In this document: piece by piece, positions 34,843 through 50,381 of the stretch | Layout of the letters: the number at the start of each line of letters is the position of its first letter | Position numbering within the stretch: position 1 is the first letter of the stretch | NCBI GenBank assembly: GCA_018398815.1 | Contig: CM031595.1 | Location: 52,214,494-52,278,493 of the forward strand | DNA length: 64,000 nucleotides | From: Conus ventricosus | Taxonomy: Eukaryota; Mollusca; Gastropoda; Neogastropoda; Conidae | Reading direction: 5' to 3' | The notes under the pieces: model-generated | What the model saw: only the letters and a program-made list of their open reading frames with translations | Told to the model about the DNA's origin: nothing | Database searches by the model: none | Translations under genes and position numbers: made by a program

Positions 34843-37800
34843 CTGAAAAATAGCAACTTCTTTTTCACCCTCTGGCAGACCTTAACACAGTTCCACTCTA
34901 CAACAGATCTCTGACGACAAACAGAGTACAAAAAGCATCAAAGACAAAAACCATTGCGTGATCGTGTCTCAGGGATGTCATGGTAGATGCTTGAGCAATC
35001 TACAGCTCTTTTGGTCATACAAAACAAGGTGGTGTTATATCTCCTCCAGACTTTCATAATGTCTATTTAGGCCTTCAGCTTGACTCCAAATGTCCACCCT
35101 TCACTGCACCCTGTAGAAAAGTCTTGGACAGGAAATTTTAGTTGGATACATGCCTGTACCAAGCAATCCTATAGAATCTGATAACTGTGAACAGTGGTTT
35201 CTGTGTGCCAGGACCAGTCTGTGTTTTGAAAAGCTGCATGACATAGTCATTCATTTAATGTTGTCTATACTTACATAGTCATTCATTTAATGTTGTCTAT
35301 ACTTACATAGTCATTCATTTAATGTTGTCTATACTTACATAGTCATTCATTTAATGTTGTCTATACATGACATGGAGATGGCACAGAAAGGACTTACTCT
35401 CAACGTCCTGATTTTTTTGCTCAAAATTAATCACTATTCAGCTCTTGAATCTATATACGAGACACACCACATGTAATTCATAGTTGATCTTCTCTGGAAA
35501 CTATGATGCCTAGTTTCATCATTACAGACCCAGACAGGCCAAGCTTAGCTATAACTCATTTTGTCAACCTGCTATCCTTGCTCAGAATGAAATGAAGATC
35601 CATGAGGTCATCAATCCCCAATGTCAGTTTGTTTAGGGCGACCAAACAGCTTATTGTTATCTAATAAGTCGACTTTAATTTTCCTCCACACTGACTTTGA
35701 TTTTTTACTTTCTTAATGCTTCTTCGAGTTGGTGTTGCATTCATGAAATTCTGCTTCACTGCCTTCAGTTGATTTCACTGGCAAAATGTACATGACAAGG
35801 AGGCAATATGTTTATTGATATGGAAATGCTAGGTACAAAAGCATTTCCTGCATTATAGTTTCCAAACAAGCTTACCAATAGAAGTGAGAAAAAGCCTCGA
35901 TACATTCCAACAGTTGTTTGAGAATCTTGAAGACTAATGTGTACGAGAACTGTACTGCCAGCATTTGTTTTTAGAGTTAAGCAATGTTATGGGCAAGGCT
36001 GTCGTTAAACTCTCAATTTCTCTGGACAAATCATGAAGGTAAATAAAGTGATTTAGCACAGAAAAAATATAAACGAGCATCATCCTTCATAAAATCATCA
36101 ATGCCACATTATTCAACCTATGCTGAGTCTGTGTCATTCTTAGAACTATTCTGATCCCAAGCCTGACATTTCTATTTTATTAAATTCTATGCCTCTGAAG
36201 ACAGAGCATAGTTGCATTTTAGTCAACCTTGGGGTGGCCTGTACACAAGGCATGAAGATTAGTTTTACGCACCGATGACAGTGATGGAGGGGTTGAGACG
36301 TCCATCCTCTGTGAACATGGAGGGGATCTCCAGCTTGGCAAAAGGCTTGTTGGGGTTGGGATCGTTTGGGGTCCCCTCTACCCTCGTCCAGAACCCTACG
36401 GTGCTGTGCCATCCTATAATGGAGTGAAGGATGCAGCAGTGATCCTGAAACACACAGCATTTCATGTGTGAGAATCACTTTGATCATGCCTGATCAGAAC
36501 ACACTGTTCGATGCTAGAATTGCAAAATATATAAAGAAATAAATTTTTTATTGAAAAAAAAATTAAACACAAGAGTGGAAAAGACACAAATCAATTCTTT
36601 AAAATTATTCTATTTTTCTTATAAATCATTTTATCTCCCAATAATTTTTGCATTGTTTTATTTACCCATGATTGTCTGTGCAAATGGAAGCGTGTTCATG
36701 ATTGCTCAAATACATACACTAGCACACGTGCAAGTAAACATTCCAACAGATACCAACAAGTGCACCTGGACACATTCTCATTGCCATGCACACGCACGCA
36801 CACACACATACACTTGCGTGCACACACACACACACACACACACGAGATTTCATACTCATATACATACAACCCATTTTCATCGCAATTCTCTCACCTGCAA
36901 TGTAGCTCCTTCAAGCACAATGGATTCCCGGACCCGAACCCCTTCTCCTACCACCACATTTCTTCCAATGGTCACATTGGGTCCCAGCTGAAAGTTTGCA
37001 AGAAAGTTCTGATGAATAGCAACCAGAACCCAGACAGGAATGAACATACAAATTCAAATAATCATGCTCCAAAGAAATGTCATTAGTACTGTCAATTAGC
37101 ATAAGTTCACATATTTCAGCATCTCCACACTTTTATATCTTTGGTCACACAAAAGTTTTTTTTAACCAGCCTGCATACAGGTGTCATGAGTAACATTTTA
37201 TCAATTTTCAATACAACAGTACACTACATGAACAATTTTCACTGGTTTTTTAAGCAACGGATGGCACTCCTTATGTTTCATTGATGAGGCATGTCCACAA
37301 GGCAAGGGAGATAATCAGCAAAATGTTATGGACTTTGGATGAATAGTCTTAGTTGCAGTCTTTGCTGATTTTCTTTAGGAAGCAAAATCCTGTTCCCAGA
37401 CAAGGAAATAAGAAACATGTATTGTATCAAAATCACATAGACACAAAAGAATCCCAAACTGTGATGAACATTCAAGCACAGGAGAACAAAAGAATTTTAC
37501 TACTGAACATAATTATTGAAAACTCTGAAATGGAAATGTTATTTCAAATGCATACACGCATCACATTTTGTGGATGAATTTGCATTAAACTTAAGCTATG
37601 AAAGATCAAATAAAAATGACTAATATGAAGTTGATACATGTATCAGCAAGTATGACTGTGGCTAGGAAGTGGTGTTTTTGAGTAGGAAAGGATGGAGATA
37701 GCATAGAAGTGGAGAAACAGCGAGTGAGAAAATAGAGGACTGTTTTCCCATCCAAATCAATTGTGATATTTTATGTGTGTATTGAGAAATAATGCATCCT

Positions 37801-40201
37801 TGGTTCGTGTATTTGTTTATTTATCAACATATGACTTCACACAAATCAAATTAAAACTAAAGTTTTATATAAAGATGTGCATGGATGTGCACAAATCAGG
37901 TCAGGGTAAAACCTATCCACATCCTCAAATCCTGGACTGAAGTGTGCAGAAACACCCTTTCTTTGATAATCCATCCCTGGAACCCCAGTGTACAGGACAC
38001 TCTCAGTGCCAGTTCCCACAAGGCCTTTTGGACATGTACTGTCTTAGTTAAAAACTACCCGGTTCGGGGTAAGCTGGGATACTTGTTCTGAAAGGCCATT
38101 AAAAGGCAGAGCTGCGCTGATCAGGGTTATCCCCGAAGATTGCTATGGCAGCCACATCTGTCCTCCTGACAACATGCAAGTACACACTATTTGATGGCCT
38201 GAGGTTTTTTTGTTTTTTTTATAAATTTGTACCACCTAGCTTTTGGACATTTTGCCCAGGAAAGGAATGACCATAGAAAAATGACAAAAAACCCCCTAAC
38301 AAACAGAGAAAGAAGGAACAAGATCACCAGGAACAGAGATCAAGCCATCACAAAGCTGAATTTTCTTGTTTTGATAACTTAAAGGTATTTTGAGAGTGAG
38401 GATTTTAAAAAAAGCAGAGACTTTCTGTGTAGGTATACAATAAATAGAACCACAAAATATCTGTCTTCCAATAACACTTACCACAGCCGTAGGATGAACT
38501 TGTGCTGTGGGATGAATGAACACATCCCCTGTCACCTTGGGTTTGCCCTCTCTGTTCATCGCCAGTCGCTCCGGATGTGTACGTTTGTAGATGGCTAGGT
38601 AATGTCGGTTGGCATAGATGGCAGCTCTGTCACGTAGCAAAGTTACAATAAAAAATAAAATATACCGGGTAATAACAAAATTAGTGAATTTTCCTTTTTG
38701 TGCCTTCTGACCAATTTGTGACAGAAAATTTTGAGAAAATCTGTTTGAGTAGACAGAATGAGGTCAGTGATCAATGAACCAAATGAAAAACAAATCATCA
38801 TTTTTGTTCATAAAATTCACCTTAAGATAAGATAAGATAAGATAATGTTGCTTATAGCCCAGCCAACCTCAAAGGGCCACATCAGGGCTGTCACCACGTT
38901 AAAATCAACTCACAAGTCATTCATTCACACAATTCTTTAAAATACATCGAAAAACCATCCGAAAGTTTGTTAAAAATCTTTCCACTGTAAAAACTCAGAT
39001 CCGATGAAAAATATTAATCTCTTTCAAAAACTCAAAGATCGCGTCAGGCGGGACATCTCTGAACAAGGTTTTCATGGAATCTGCCGTAAAATGTTTATGT
39101 CTCACAACACTCCAGAAGAACATGTTTCACTGTGAGTGGCACATGACATGGAATGCACCACGGAGCTTCTTCACTCTTTAAATGGTAGGAATGGGTAAAA
39201 TACGAGTGGCCGGTGTGCAGCCGGCACAGAACTGTTTCTTCTTTACGACCACCAGACGAAGATGAGAGGAACTCCTTAAGGTTTGGACGGATCTGGAAGA
39301 GTTTGTTATCCGTCTGTGTATTCCAATCCTCCTGCCAGAGGTCTCTGACATAATCGTTAATTTTGGGTTTCAGATCTGAGCAGGGGATATATATGTTTGA
39401 CGGTTTCTCTGTTGTGGCATTCTTGGCTAAACGATCAACCATTTCGTTCCCTCCGATGCCAACATGACCAGGAATCCAAGCCAGAATAATGTTGTAACCA
39501 TCCACTTTCAACTTGGTCAAAAGTTAAAAAAAGTGTAAAAGTTCTAGGTGCTGAAGGTTGCCGCCAGCTATGGCCTCCAACGCTGACAGCGAATCTGACA
39601 GAACCAGAAAGTCACCTTGCATACCAAGCAATAAAGCTTATCAAAATAGGCTGTTGTTTTTAATCCCAAACTATGGCACACTTACACATATAAAAAAACT
39701 ATGTAGAACATTTGATTTCTTGTCCACACCCATCTACAGTGAATTGCTGTCAGTCTTTGGTGTCAAGAAAATCACGAACTGAAGGGACACAATCAGTGGC
39801 ATGTTACAGGGAGTCTCCACACTGAGAGGACAGGTCGATGGCATGCAGGAGAATGGGGGAGGATGGGAGAGGGGGGGGGGGGGGGAGGTGATGGCCTTAC
39901 TGAGTCTGTCCCACGAGGCAGTTATGGTAAGGGGGCTTGTAAATGGGCTTAGCAGGTGGAGTTTTTGCATTTCTTGTAATCGGAATAAGCACTAATGAGC
40001 ACCAGCACAGTGATCCAGCAGTGGTACTGGGTCCACTATGATGGGTTACTTAACAACTGACCTAACATTGATAGTTCTCTGTTGGCTAATGGCACTCTTA
40101 CTGTCCAAAAAGAATAATCCTAAGTGTGGCTGTATGCTAGAGGTATAGGGATACATGACATGAGAGGAATGATAGTGAGATGGCATGAAAGATAGCATAG
40201 C

Positions 40202-40263
<62 letters not shown>

Positions 40264-41011
40264 CACACACACATATAAGAATTCTTCCCTTCCCACTTCC
40301 GCCAAGCCAGTAAATGTGGGTGCCCTATGGTGATCTATTTTCTCATGTGGACTGCCAGAGCTTGGACTGTGATAAGACAACGTTGTGTGTGGCTGTGTAC
40401 AAGGTGAGTCTGAAGGCGAGTCTGAATGAGCAGCTCAGGAGAAATACCACTGAGAAGGTACACAAGATAAGAGAAACACACAAACAAACAAACAAATGAA
40501 CAATAAGCAGACATAAAAACCAAACATAACATTTACAGCTAGTTCTGAATTAACCTGAATCTTGCTAGATATCTGTACATAAAAGGGTTACACTGCTGAA
40601 TGTCCATACTAAGCAAGCCTTTTCCCTCCCCCTTTCATCAGCATCCCAGTGCCCACACGAACTCCAGCAACTGTATGACTGAAATAAACACACTGATGCA
40701 TAAAAGCAATATACACGATTACATTGTACATACAAACTTCATGCATGCATAAGCATGTCCTTTCACATTCACATACATCCGTAAGCTTTCACGCATATGT
40801 CAGACACCCACAAAGTACGACCCCGCAGATTTGATCTGACTCCAGAAGCGTGATGTCTGGAACATGAACAGTGTGCTGGTGGCGGCCATAGGGAGGAAGA
40901 CATCCTGCTCCAGACGGATCACCTCCTTGGAAGGCACTTGGAAGTCAAAACTGAAAAACATACCACCCTGGTCAAGCTACAAAGAAGGTATCATTCTTCT
41001 CTTCACTCTTG

Positions 41012-41043
<32 letters not shown>

Positions 41044-43501
41044 GAAAGAAAAAATAATTCCATTCCTAAATCAGCAATTTATTTCTTTCATACATCAAAA
41101 AGTCCTTTCAGATTTTGCTGTTCATGCATGTACATCAAAAAACATAGCACTTGCAGAGTCTTAAAATGGAGTGATGCAAGTAATCTTCTTCAAGATGCTG
41201 AAAATCTTAATATACATTTAATTTACTGTCTGGCCTAAGACCCAACCATATCCTGAAAGTCACTGATGCCCTTTGGTTCATGATCCTTCAAATCATCTGA
41301 TCTCTCCTTAAAAATTATTTGATCCATTTCATGGTAAACATATCAACCTCAACTTAATTAAGACAAAAATATTGTGCAAACAGCCCTTTCCACAAACTCT
41401 AAAATACTAAACATGTTTTAGTGAATTTTACATTAAAGTAGTCATGGTCATTCACAATGCATTCACACCGATACACATTATGAATGTATGTGTTGAGTAT
41501 GGACTTTAAAAAGATGAAAAGCATTAAACTCACATACACTGTCAGCACATAACTTTTCCTTTGCACATTTGCCAGAACAGATATCCCTAAACAAACTGTT
41601 TCCAAACTAGAAGTTGACATTGAAAGATATAAACAAAACACCCCAATCAAAGAGATACCCACAATCAGAATGAAAAAAATTAGTTTCCTATTAACAACGT
41701 CAGTTTGCAATCAAGTGACAAACTACATAAATACTGATGTGTAAAAGCAAACAAACTAACTACACCTATCAAATCAAAGCTAATCTACCAAAAAACAAAA
41801 CCTATCCTTAAACTAAAACATGACCTACATGAGCACAAAAATTGTAATTTGCATTACAGTTATATAAATACTACCCTAATCACAGTCTCGTGTCACAGCC
41901 TTTGTCATAATCATCATCAGAAAGTCATACAGCAAACAACTAGGCATTAATCACAACAGGTCGTAAGGTTCACTTTCACAGTTCTGAGACTCACAACAAT
42001 CGGCAGACATGCAGCTAACCTACAGTAAAGACAAAAACGATCGCTTCACACAGGCTGCACTAATTCTGACCATACATCAGTTCTGTTTCAAGCCTTGTCA
42101 GTCAGTACCTAAAGTCAAAGAATGGACTCTGGAAGTCACTGAGTGTAGGCACCCTCATAAGCAAAATACCAGGTCACAGGGAATATTCCAGGGGTTAAAG
42201 GATTGCATGTGTTGCTGGTTTGATCACCTCACAATCGTGGATCCTCCATTCTGTCTTCTGAGGATTAACTTCTTTCCATGGGGATGAAAACTGTTGCATT
42301 AAGAGGTTACCGTGACAGGGCAACACAGCGAAAGACTGTTGTCTTTTCCTTGTTAGTAATCAGAAAAGTACAAAACATTTTGCTTGTGCTGTCAGAACAG
42401 ATTATTAACTATGATTACATGCATGTCATCTTGCTTGCTGTGCATGATAAATGTTAGTCTCAGTTTCGAGAGGAGCAACAAATCTATAAGCAGTTAGCTA
42501 ATAAGCAAATTAGATCTTCTACAACATGAGTGCTGTTATCTCTGGTGGTGAAAGAACAGATTTTGAACGACATGGACATACAACATGGTGCAGTACAGTA
42601 GAACCTCTGTTAACCCACCTCTCTATACAACTCCCTTCTCCCCATGACCAAATGTTCTGTGACCGATCATTTCTCTGACAATGTGACTCTATTTGTCACC
42701 TCTGTTGAATGACCTTCCCCTAGTCTGTCTAATGAGTGCCGATATAACAAGTTTATATATACTGACTTTCAAAGCCAAATTGTTAAAAAAAAAAATCGCC
42801 AGCATTAGTCACTTATTAAATCAAACTAATGGATACTCCTGCCTCTTTCGTTTTTCTATTGAACATTATGTCGTAACATTTCTTTGTTGTATGTGAAATG
42901 ACTTTGATCGGTCAGTCTACATCACTGTAAAGATCCCCCTTTAGGTCTGATTTTTCCATGACATTTTCAAGGCAGTTATAGAGAGGTCCCACTGCATGAA
43001 AATAGCAGAACTGAATATGTAAAAGGCTGTATTTGACAGTAATTTCAAAGTGAGGTTAAACTCAGCTTTTTACATGTAGAACTAGCAGCATTAGCAAAAG
43101 TCAGATAATAAAGAGGAATGTTAAGAAGTGTATCAATAACTATTTCTTTTCTATTTACAAACAACATGATTAGTACAACACATACACATACAACATACAT
43201 CATACAGAAATATGTACACTAGAAGCATACAGATAATAGCTTTATAACAAAGAAAGTTCAGTCAATGAATACCCCCAAAACATTAAGAATACGAAAATAT
43301 CTATCAGAAACCATTACAAATAAATGACATTAAAAAATTACTTTAAACAATGATAGGTAATCATGACATTAAAATGTTGTTTTGAAGAATAAAACATAAT
43401 CTTAATTCTATACCTTTTATGTAACACAATTAAATTCAGCAGGAATAAATCTTGAAGCAAACTGAGGAAATATATATCTCTTTTTGAATGAAACACGATG
43501 A

Positions 43502-43574
<73 letters not shown>

Positions 43575-43603
43575 AATGTGTAACTGTAATGTAATGAATC
43601 AAC

Positions 43604-43637
<34 letters not shown>

Positions 43638-46600
43638 ACACACACTCACACACAAACAGCAACTAAGCATTAGTTGCACTGTAAGTCCTTATTCATTCAC
43701 AGTCTTCTTAGGTTCTTAAACATGCACAGCAGAACTCAAACGACATTTCAATTTTGTTTTAAAAATAAAATTGATTTTGCTTCTCAATCACTTCTACACA
43801 ATTCTTTGTTCACAGACAATACCCCACCCAGCCACCCACCCCACCTCTCTCTCCCTTGACTGGACTTTGCCGCTTTGTCTTGCCATAAACTGGGTTTCTG
43901 TCTCTGAAGACTGAGAGGCTAAACTCTTCAGTTTTCTTCCAAAAAGCAGTTGAGACATCAAGGTGGCCTCCTGGATACCGACACCTGAAGTGCTGGCCTC
44001 GAAATTCAGCAGCACTTTCAAAGACATGATCTGGATGACTCTTCATCACATGGCTTAGTCTTCCCTATTCAGTCCATAGCACACTCAGTAGAAGACAACA
44101 GGCCCAAAAATCAGACAATATTTACTGCTTTTCATACCCACACACTCCCTGTCACAAGTCTAACTTCAGCCACTGCATTGTACTTGTAGGAACCCTTGTT
44201 CTATAGTTTCTTGATCCTTTTCTGTATGTGAACGGTCAAAGTTTGCTGATGCGCATTTTTAAAAACTTACAGTTAAAAGTCTTTTTTAAAACCCAATATT
44301 TTTCATGCTCGACAGACCAACAATTCTTTGAGCGATATCTCTCAAGGATAACAACAAAAAAAAGAGAGATTAATAAAAGAACAACTGCAAATGTGAGGTC
44401 AAGCAAATAAGAATGGTCACTCTACTTGACTGACAGAAGTTACTAACAACATGTGACAGATCAGCTTCAAGAAGGGCTGCATGCATGTGGTTCTAGACAA
44501 ATAAAGTAATATATGGCAGAAAGACAAAGTTGTTTTTTTTTTTCCCCATCTGTGTGATTAACCTTAATCTGATGATGCTTTTGACTACATACTCCTGAGA
44601 ATTCAGGTTGTCCACAACCCATACAGTTTATAAAGGTTTTTTTGTGCGTTTTCACTGCACTCATTCCTCTTCCACCAGTGTGGGTCATACAAGACTCATA
44701 CTCATCATCAGAGTCCTCAAGAGATTATACCTTAATGCAGGTCTCCCCGGCCCCAAATTAGTGCCCTGCCAATGTTCCTACAGATGTCACACAACACAGC
44801 TTTCTACCCTTATCAACATTCCCTCCAGCTCACCGGGTGGATTCCATGCAACCTCTAGCAAATAGGCACCCAAGACACACAACAGACACAGAGATCCACA
44901 AACACATGACAATGGGCATCACAACTGTATATCAATGTTGGTCAAGCAATCAATTCCATGGGTACAAAGTCAAGGCAACTGGACAACCATTTGAAGTGAG
45001 TTCAAAAACAATACTGCAGGTGAGAGGAACTGGCTGGATTGGTTTTCACATACCGGACAAGAATGAGGTGCATGCAACAAATGGTTTCTAAAAGTCACAA
45101 CTGGTTTGGAAGGACGTACCCTTTATTCATGAAGCCTTGGAAACTTAGGGAAAGAAAAAGGAAATGGATACACTCAAAGTGATTAATAAATTCTGTTGGA
45201 TATACAAACAAAAATGATAAAAAAACAACAACAGAAGTGTTATCATACATGTTCACAGGTACAAGGAAATAACAAGAAAGTAAACAATTATTTAGACTGT
45301 AGCTACATAAAAAATAAAGCTCAGAAAAAAATGGAAATGATCTGTACGGCATAAGTTCAGAAAAATCTTTCATACATCCACCACTTAATTAATTTTGGCC
45401 CTTTCAGGGGTTTTGTTGTCCGTACGGACTTTATTGTATACGAGGCAGGGATAGCAAATTGCTGCCGCTTATTGCATTAGTGAGCCACGGTATAGTATGT
45501 GTAATTAAATTAATTTTAAACGCGCCCATTTATGAATAGCCATACAAAAATCAATGCGAAAACAAATGCCTCAAAATACTGTTGAACATCAGTGACTCTA
45601 CCTGCAGCGGTGTTTTATCAGTCTTCATAATTATTAAGAACCTCAAAACTGAAATCATTAAAACAAAATAAGCTTAAAGCATCTTATAAATACTTATAAC
45701 AGCTATGATGATACTGACTGAGAACAACTAGTACATATTCATTGCAAAATAGATGTCACTTATAAATTTTGAAATTTGTAATTTGGCTGTTCAGAGCATA
45801 AATGCATATGGTACAGGCATTTAAAATTCTAGCATACAGACTTCGATTACATTCAAATTAACCACTTAAATCTATTCTATTGTTACAAAAACTATAACCA
45901 AAGCTCTAATCACCATGATCTTGCGTGACTGACAGATATCCAAACACACAAAACAACTAAAGTTCACATGACTTCCCCAAAGCTGAAAATATATACAGTT
46001 CAAAATCGATTGCAGTGATTGAAGCATATGCAGTGAGTTATCTCATGTCCTGTTGCAAATAAGGACCTAACTTAAAAGGAAAAGTGAGAGACTCTTAATA
46101 TCTGTGCTTTGAAAACTTTTTAATGTTCAAACACAAAAAGATACCATGTTAATAGCATCATTACAGCATTATGTTATGCATAAAGTTTTGTTAACTGAAA
46201 GTGACACACACTATTGCACACACTAATGCACTCATTTTTATTGTGCAGCTACCTAACTAACTGTTCTTGAGACACAGGTGCAGACCCGACTAGGCCTCAA
46301 AGTCACTCTTAGAAGAAACCTAATTTTCAGTTACATAATGGATGTTTCCAGAAGTATAAACTGCGGCATTTCCACAAATGAACTTCTCAGGTACTCATTT
46401 CCCTTAAACTAACCAAAGACACGATTCAAGGTTAACTGACAGACTCTTTGTCTGAATGTATACAAAGGTTTATCTTTCCAAATAAATGAAGCTAAGTCAC
46501 AGGTGGCTTTATTGATATTTTGTAAATGTGATTCAATTCGTTACGTTCTGTGAAAATTACAAGAAGCAGCGTTCTCTGGGATACAGTTGTCTTAGAATCT

Positions 46601-48758
46601 GTCTCGACTGAAATGTCTGTTAAAAACAGCACACTGTATTTGTCTTCAGCACAGGATGTTATTTTTTTCCCCTTGCTGTGTACTCTGACTGGCATTGTTG
46701 ACTGTTAGTTGCTGACCTCTTTGTTTTCTTGGATTTCAAAAGTCAATGCCAGCAAGCTTTCCGTTTGTCTTTCTTTTTCATTACTTATTTTTGATTCAAA
46801 GAGGATTTTAGGTTGCCTCCATAATGTCACTTTACATCACAAGTGAAGACACTTCCGCCACCTGTGTCACATGAATACTATTACCAGGAGTCCAACAAGT
46901 ATGCAAAAACACTCCAGGTGGACCGATACAGTGTGAAACAAAATAATAATTTTTGTGGTCAGCAAGATCATAGTTTTCTTTCACTCGCCCATCATTGTCT
47001 GGGGGTTTAAAATGTAGAAATCATAAACAAATTGCAGCACTAGGTAGGTCTACTGGTGTGCTTGTCACATTTTAAATAATATAACCAAAGACAGGTGCTG
47101 AGCAACATAAAGAAAGCTGTTCGGTTTTGTAAAGTGATATTTCCAGGCTTACTTGTAGTTTTCCTCCAGGTTTTTCTTGAAAGCTATTTCCAATGGCTGA
47201 AAGATCTCCGGAGTGAAGAGATAGATTCCACAGTTGATGCTTGTGCTCACAAAGGTTTCTGGTTTCTCCACATAATGTAAGATCTGAAGCGGAGTAGAAA
47301 ATACTACAAGATTGGTGAATTCATTAGTTTTGTCCGAAAGGTAAAAAACATTGTTAACGAAAACGATAACAATGGTGATAACAAGGATGATGAATGCAAT
47401 GATAATGTGGATGGATAAAATGCAAAATTAGAATCAACTACAAGACTATGGCCACAGGTGAAAAAGCAAACAACCCGAGGTCAAAGTTGTAGAACCAAAA
47501 CAAAAACTGACGGATATTTTGTTGTGAAAAAAACCCACTGACCTGACAATATGATCATAAGTTAGACTGAATAGTAAATTCAATTCACTTACATATTTTG
47601 CCATTAAAAAGTAAAAAGTTGCCTCAGGCTACTGATAGCTTTATAGACAAATAGACATGTTACTAATTGGTGACAATACACAGAATGAATCTTTTTTTTT
47701 TTTATTGAACAATTTTTCGTTTTTTACAAGACAAATGCAAAGCACAAATATGCACATATCAATAGAAAGGAATAACAATGAAAGTAAAGGTGATAATTAA
47801 ATAAAGGTACCTATTCCAGAAACGGCATTGGACACAGCACTTTGATAATCAAGCATGGATTCGACAATACTGGTAATAAGACTATTTAGCAAATAGTATC
47901 TGATGAATCAGTAAATGCTATCATCATTTCTATGAGCAAAGCTGATTTATAACACTAGTTTACATAGGCATTATATTGATGCAAAGAGCTATGTATAGTA
48001 ATTCCAAGAGTTATAACCTCAAAAGAAATAAAGACATTGATACATGAAACATTCACCTTGTCATTCTTTCTAATAATGACACCAAATGACCTCTATGATG
48101 AGTGCACAACACACACAAATACACACACACACATATACACACGAACACACACATGTGTATATAAGCACAACATAAACACCGGCAAGTGGTGTAAGGAAAG
48201 CAGTGCGAATCTAATGTGGCATGGGTCATTGGGACAGGAGAGGTATAACATTACATTGTAAAGCACTAGAATGAATCTTACCTCATGAGTGTCTTTGTTT
48301 TCAACCATACACCCGTATGTAAGCGACTGCTGCCTTGTTGCCTGAATTGCAGAATAATCAAATGCAAAATTTGTACAATGAACATTGTATTACTAAGAAA
48401 TAAAGCATTTTAGTAAACAGGAAACTCAAGATCTCACAAAATCAAGAAATTTCCTAAGTGGTGGAGGAAATGTCCTTAAAAAAAAAAGTTTATACATTTT
48501 TATTCTAAAATAGATCTCAATAAATATCACATTCTCTCTCACACACTTTTATTATGTGTGCATGCATGCATACACTTACTCTTATGCACACACACACACA
48601 CACCAACAAAAAAAAAGATAAAAAACAAAGGAAAATCAAAAGGTGGTGTGGGAGAGGGAATGCTTTATTTTTTAATAACTCATATACTTATGTTACACAC
48701 ATTCTCATATGCACACAAAAGCACACATACACATGCATCCACAAACATATGCATGTGT

Positions 48759-48819
<61 letters not shown>

Positions 48820-50331
48820 CTGCCTTCACCTCAGTTGCAAGTACAGTGCATATTGCTGTGCTGGGCAGGGTTCTGTGAAAATCCAGCATGTCCTGCAGAG
48901 GGAAGTCCCCACAGACATCAGCATTCATTACGAAGAACATTTCTGGCCCCCCTGTCATGATCTGGTCTCGGAAATGGTACAGCCCACCAGCTGTCCCAAG
49001 AGCACTGTACTCTTGCAGATATCTGTACATACAAGTTCTTCTTAGAGCCATATTTTTTCATTTGAACGAAGACTGATTTACCTGTAGAATCCTGAACCTT
49101 CATACTGTGGTCAGAGATCTAAAAGGTAGATGGTAAGCTGAGCTGAGCATACTTAGTGTAAAAGTGTAATGAGTTCAACTAAAATCATGCGTACTGCTTT
49201 CTTTTTTCTTTTTTTTTGCTGTCCCAACCCCTGCGCCACCCACGCCGCTCGTTCCGACACCGTCCATAGCCACAGCCCGATCAGCCCCGCCGCAGCCCCA
49301 GCACCGGCAATCCACAGGGAGCAGTCAATGTCAAGTCGTTAAGAGGCAACCCACCGGAGGAGACACTGCACTGCTGCCAAGTCACTTCGGTGGTGTTCAG
49401 TGGCGCCTGTTCTGATCTAACATACGCAGGACAACACCTACTAAGCCCCCTACTGACGACAATAATTGCTTAGTCGCGGAGCCGGCGTGAGTGAGCTCTC
49501 CCTCCAGAGGGTGCCACCACGTCCGTCCAACGACAGCCCCCATAGACTCACCGATACCGGTGACCCCGACGGAACCAAACCAAGGTCATAGACGTGGAGA
49601 GGACATCGAAATTGAGGTCACCATGAGAGCAGGGCATGAAGGGCCATAGAATTTGAGACTTTTTGTTGTTGTTTGTTTGTTGTTTTTTTAAGGTTTTTTT
49701 TAATGCTTGTCGATCGGAATGAGGATGATTAAGATGATGCTACGGATTTCCATTTCGGTCTGAGACTACATGACAGGGCTGTACTCTACGCTTCCTTTCA
49801 TAATATATCCTGGCGTCAACCAGGCCCGAGAGATACAGGCACCTGCAGTGTTGGTCAGGAAATTTGAGCAACACTCTCAGAAACGCATCCATTAAGTGGA
49901 TGAAACTCGACTGTGTGGTCCCAGTCTTCCCAACTGAATCCGCAGCAAACTCAACTCGGGGTAGGAGCCGGTCGGGGCAGAAAAACCCACATGACTCTGA
50001 TGGGATACGAACCCATGACCTCCCAGCCAGGAGTCCGCGACGCTAACCACTTCGCCACGGCGGCTGGTCTGCTTTCTTTTTTTAACAGTGCACTGTTTAT
50101 TCAGGCATCACAGACAAACACACACACACTAGCACAGATACACAGACATGCAAGCAAATACATTGCAAGAATACATACATTTTCATAGTGAAGGAACACG
50201 AGAAAGAGACCAAGATTAGTTAAATTCATAGAAAGTGCTCACCAGACAAAAGTAAGGTATGGCAAGCAATATGTAGATTTGATATGACAGAAAGAGAAAG
50301 AGAGAGAGAGAGAGAGGGGGGGGGGAAGAGA

Positions 50332-50381
<50 letters not shown>

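Larger units (their letters stand above)
40951..47152 (-). other. Longest GMPPA intron (between exons 6 and 7)
   Basis: 6.2 kb with no missing exon needed, since the phases on either side fit. It contains a poly-A run (41016-41043), a Tc1/mariner-like MITE (42596-42994), a GT tract then a CA tract (43506-43570 and 43605-43636) and a degraded SINE copy (about 43860-44110). The rest is unremarkable AT-rich DNA. Confidence 0.7.

Noticed and set aside
35243..35369. Possible CRISPR-like array (regular 32-bp repeats)
   Set aside because: Units abut with no spacers, in an animal intron; it is a plain tandem repeat.
43794..44049. Open frames over 43794-44049 (- strand)
   Set aside because: Collinear with the SINE body found at 49.6-50.1 kb and 60.6-61.0 kb.
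40822..47152. Suspected missing GMPPA exon in the 6.2-kb intron
   Set aside because: Exons 6 and 7 fit in phase and the final length of 421 residues equals the family length, so none is needed.
49990..50068. Possible tRNA gene (A and B boxes on the - strand)
   Set aside because: The boxes belong to the SINE head; no complete cloverleaf with acceptor stem could be traced.
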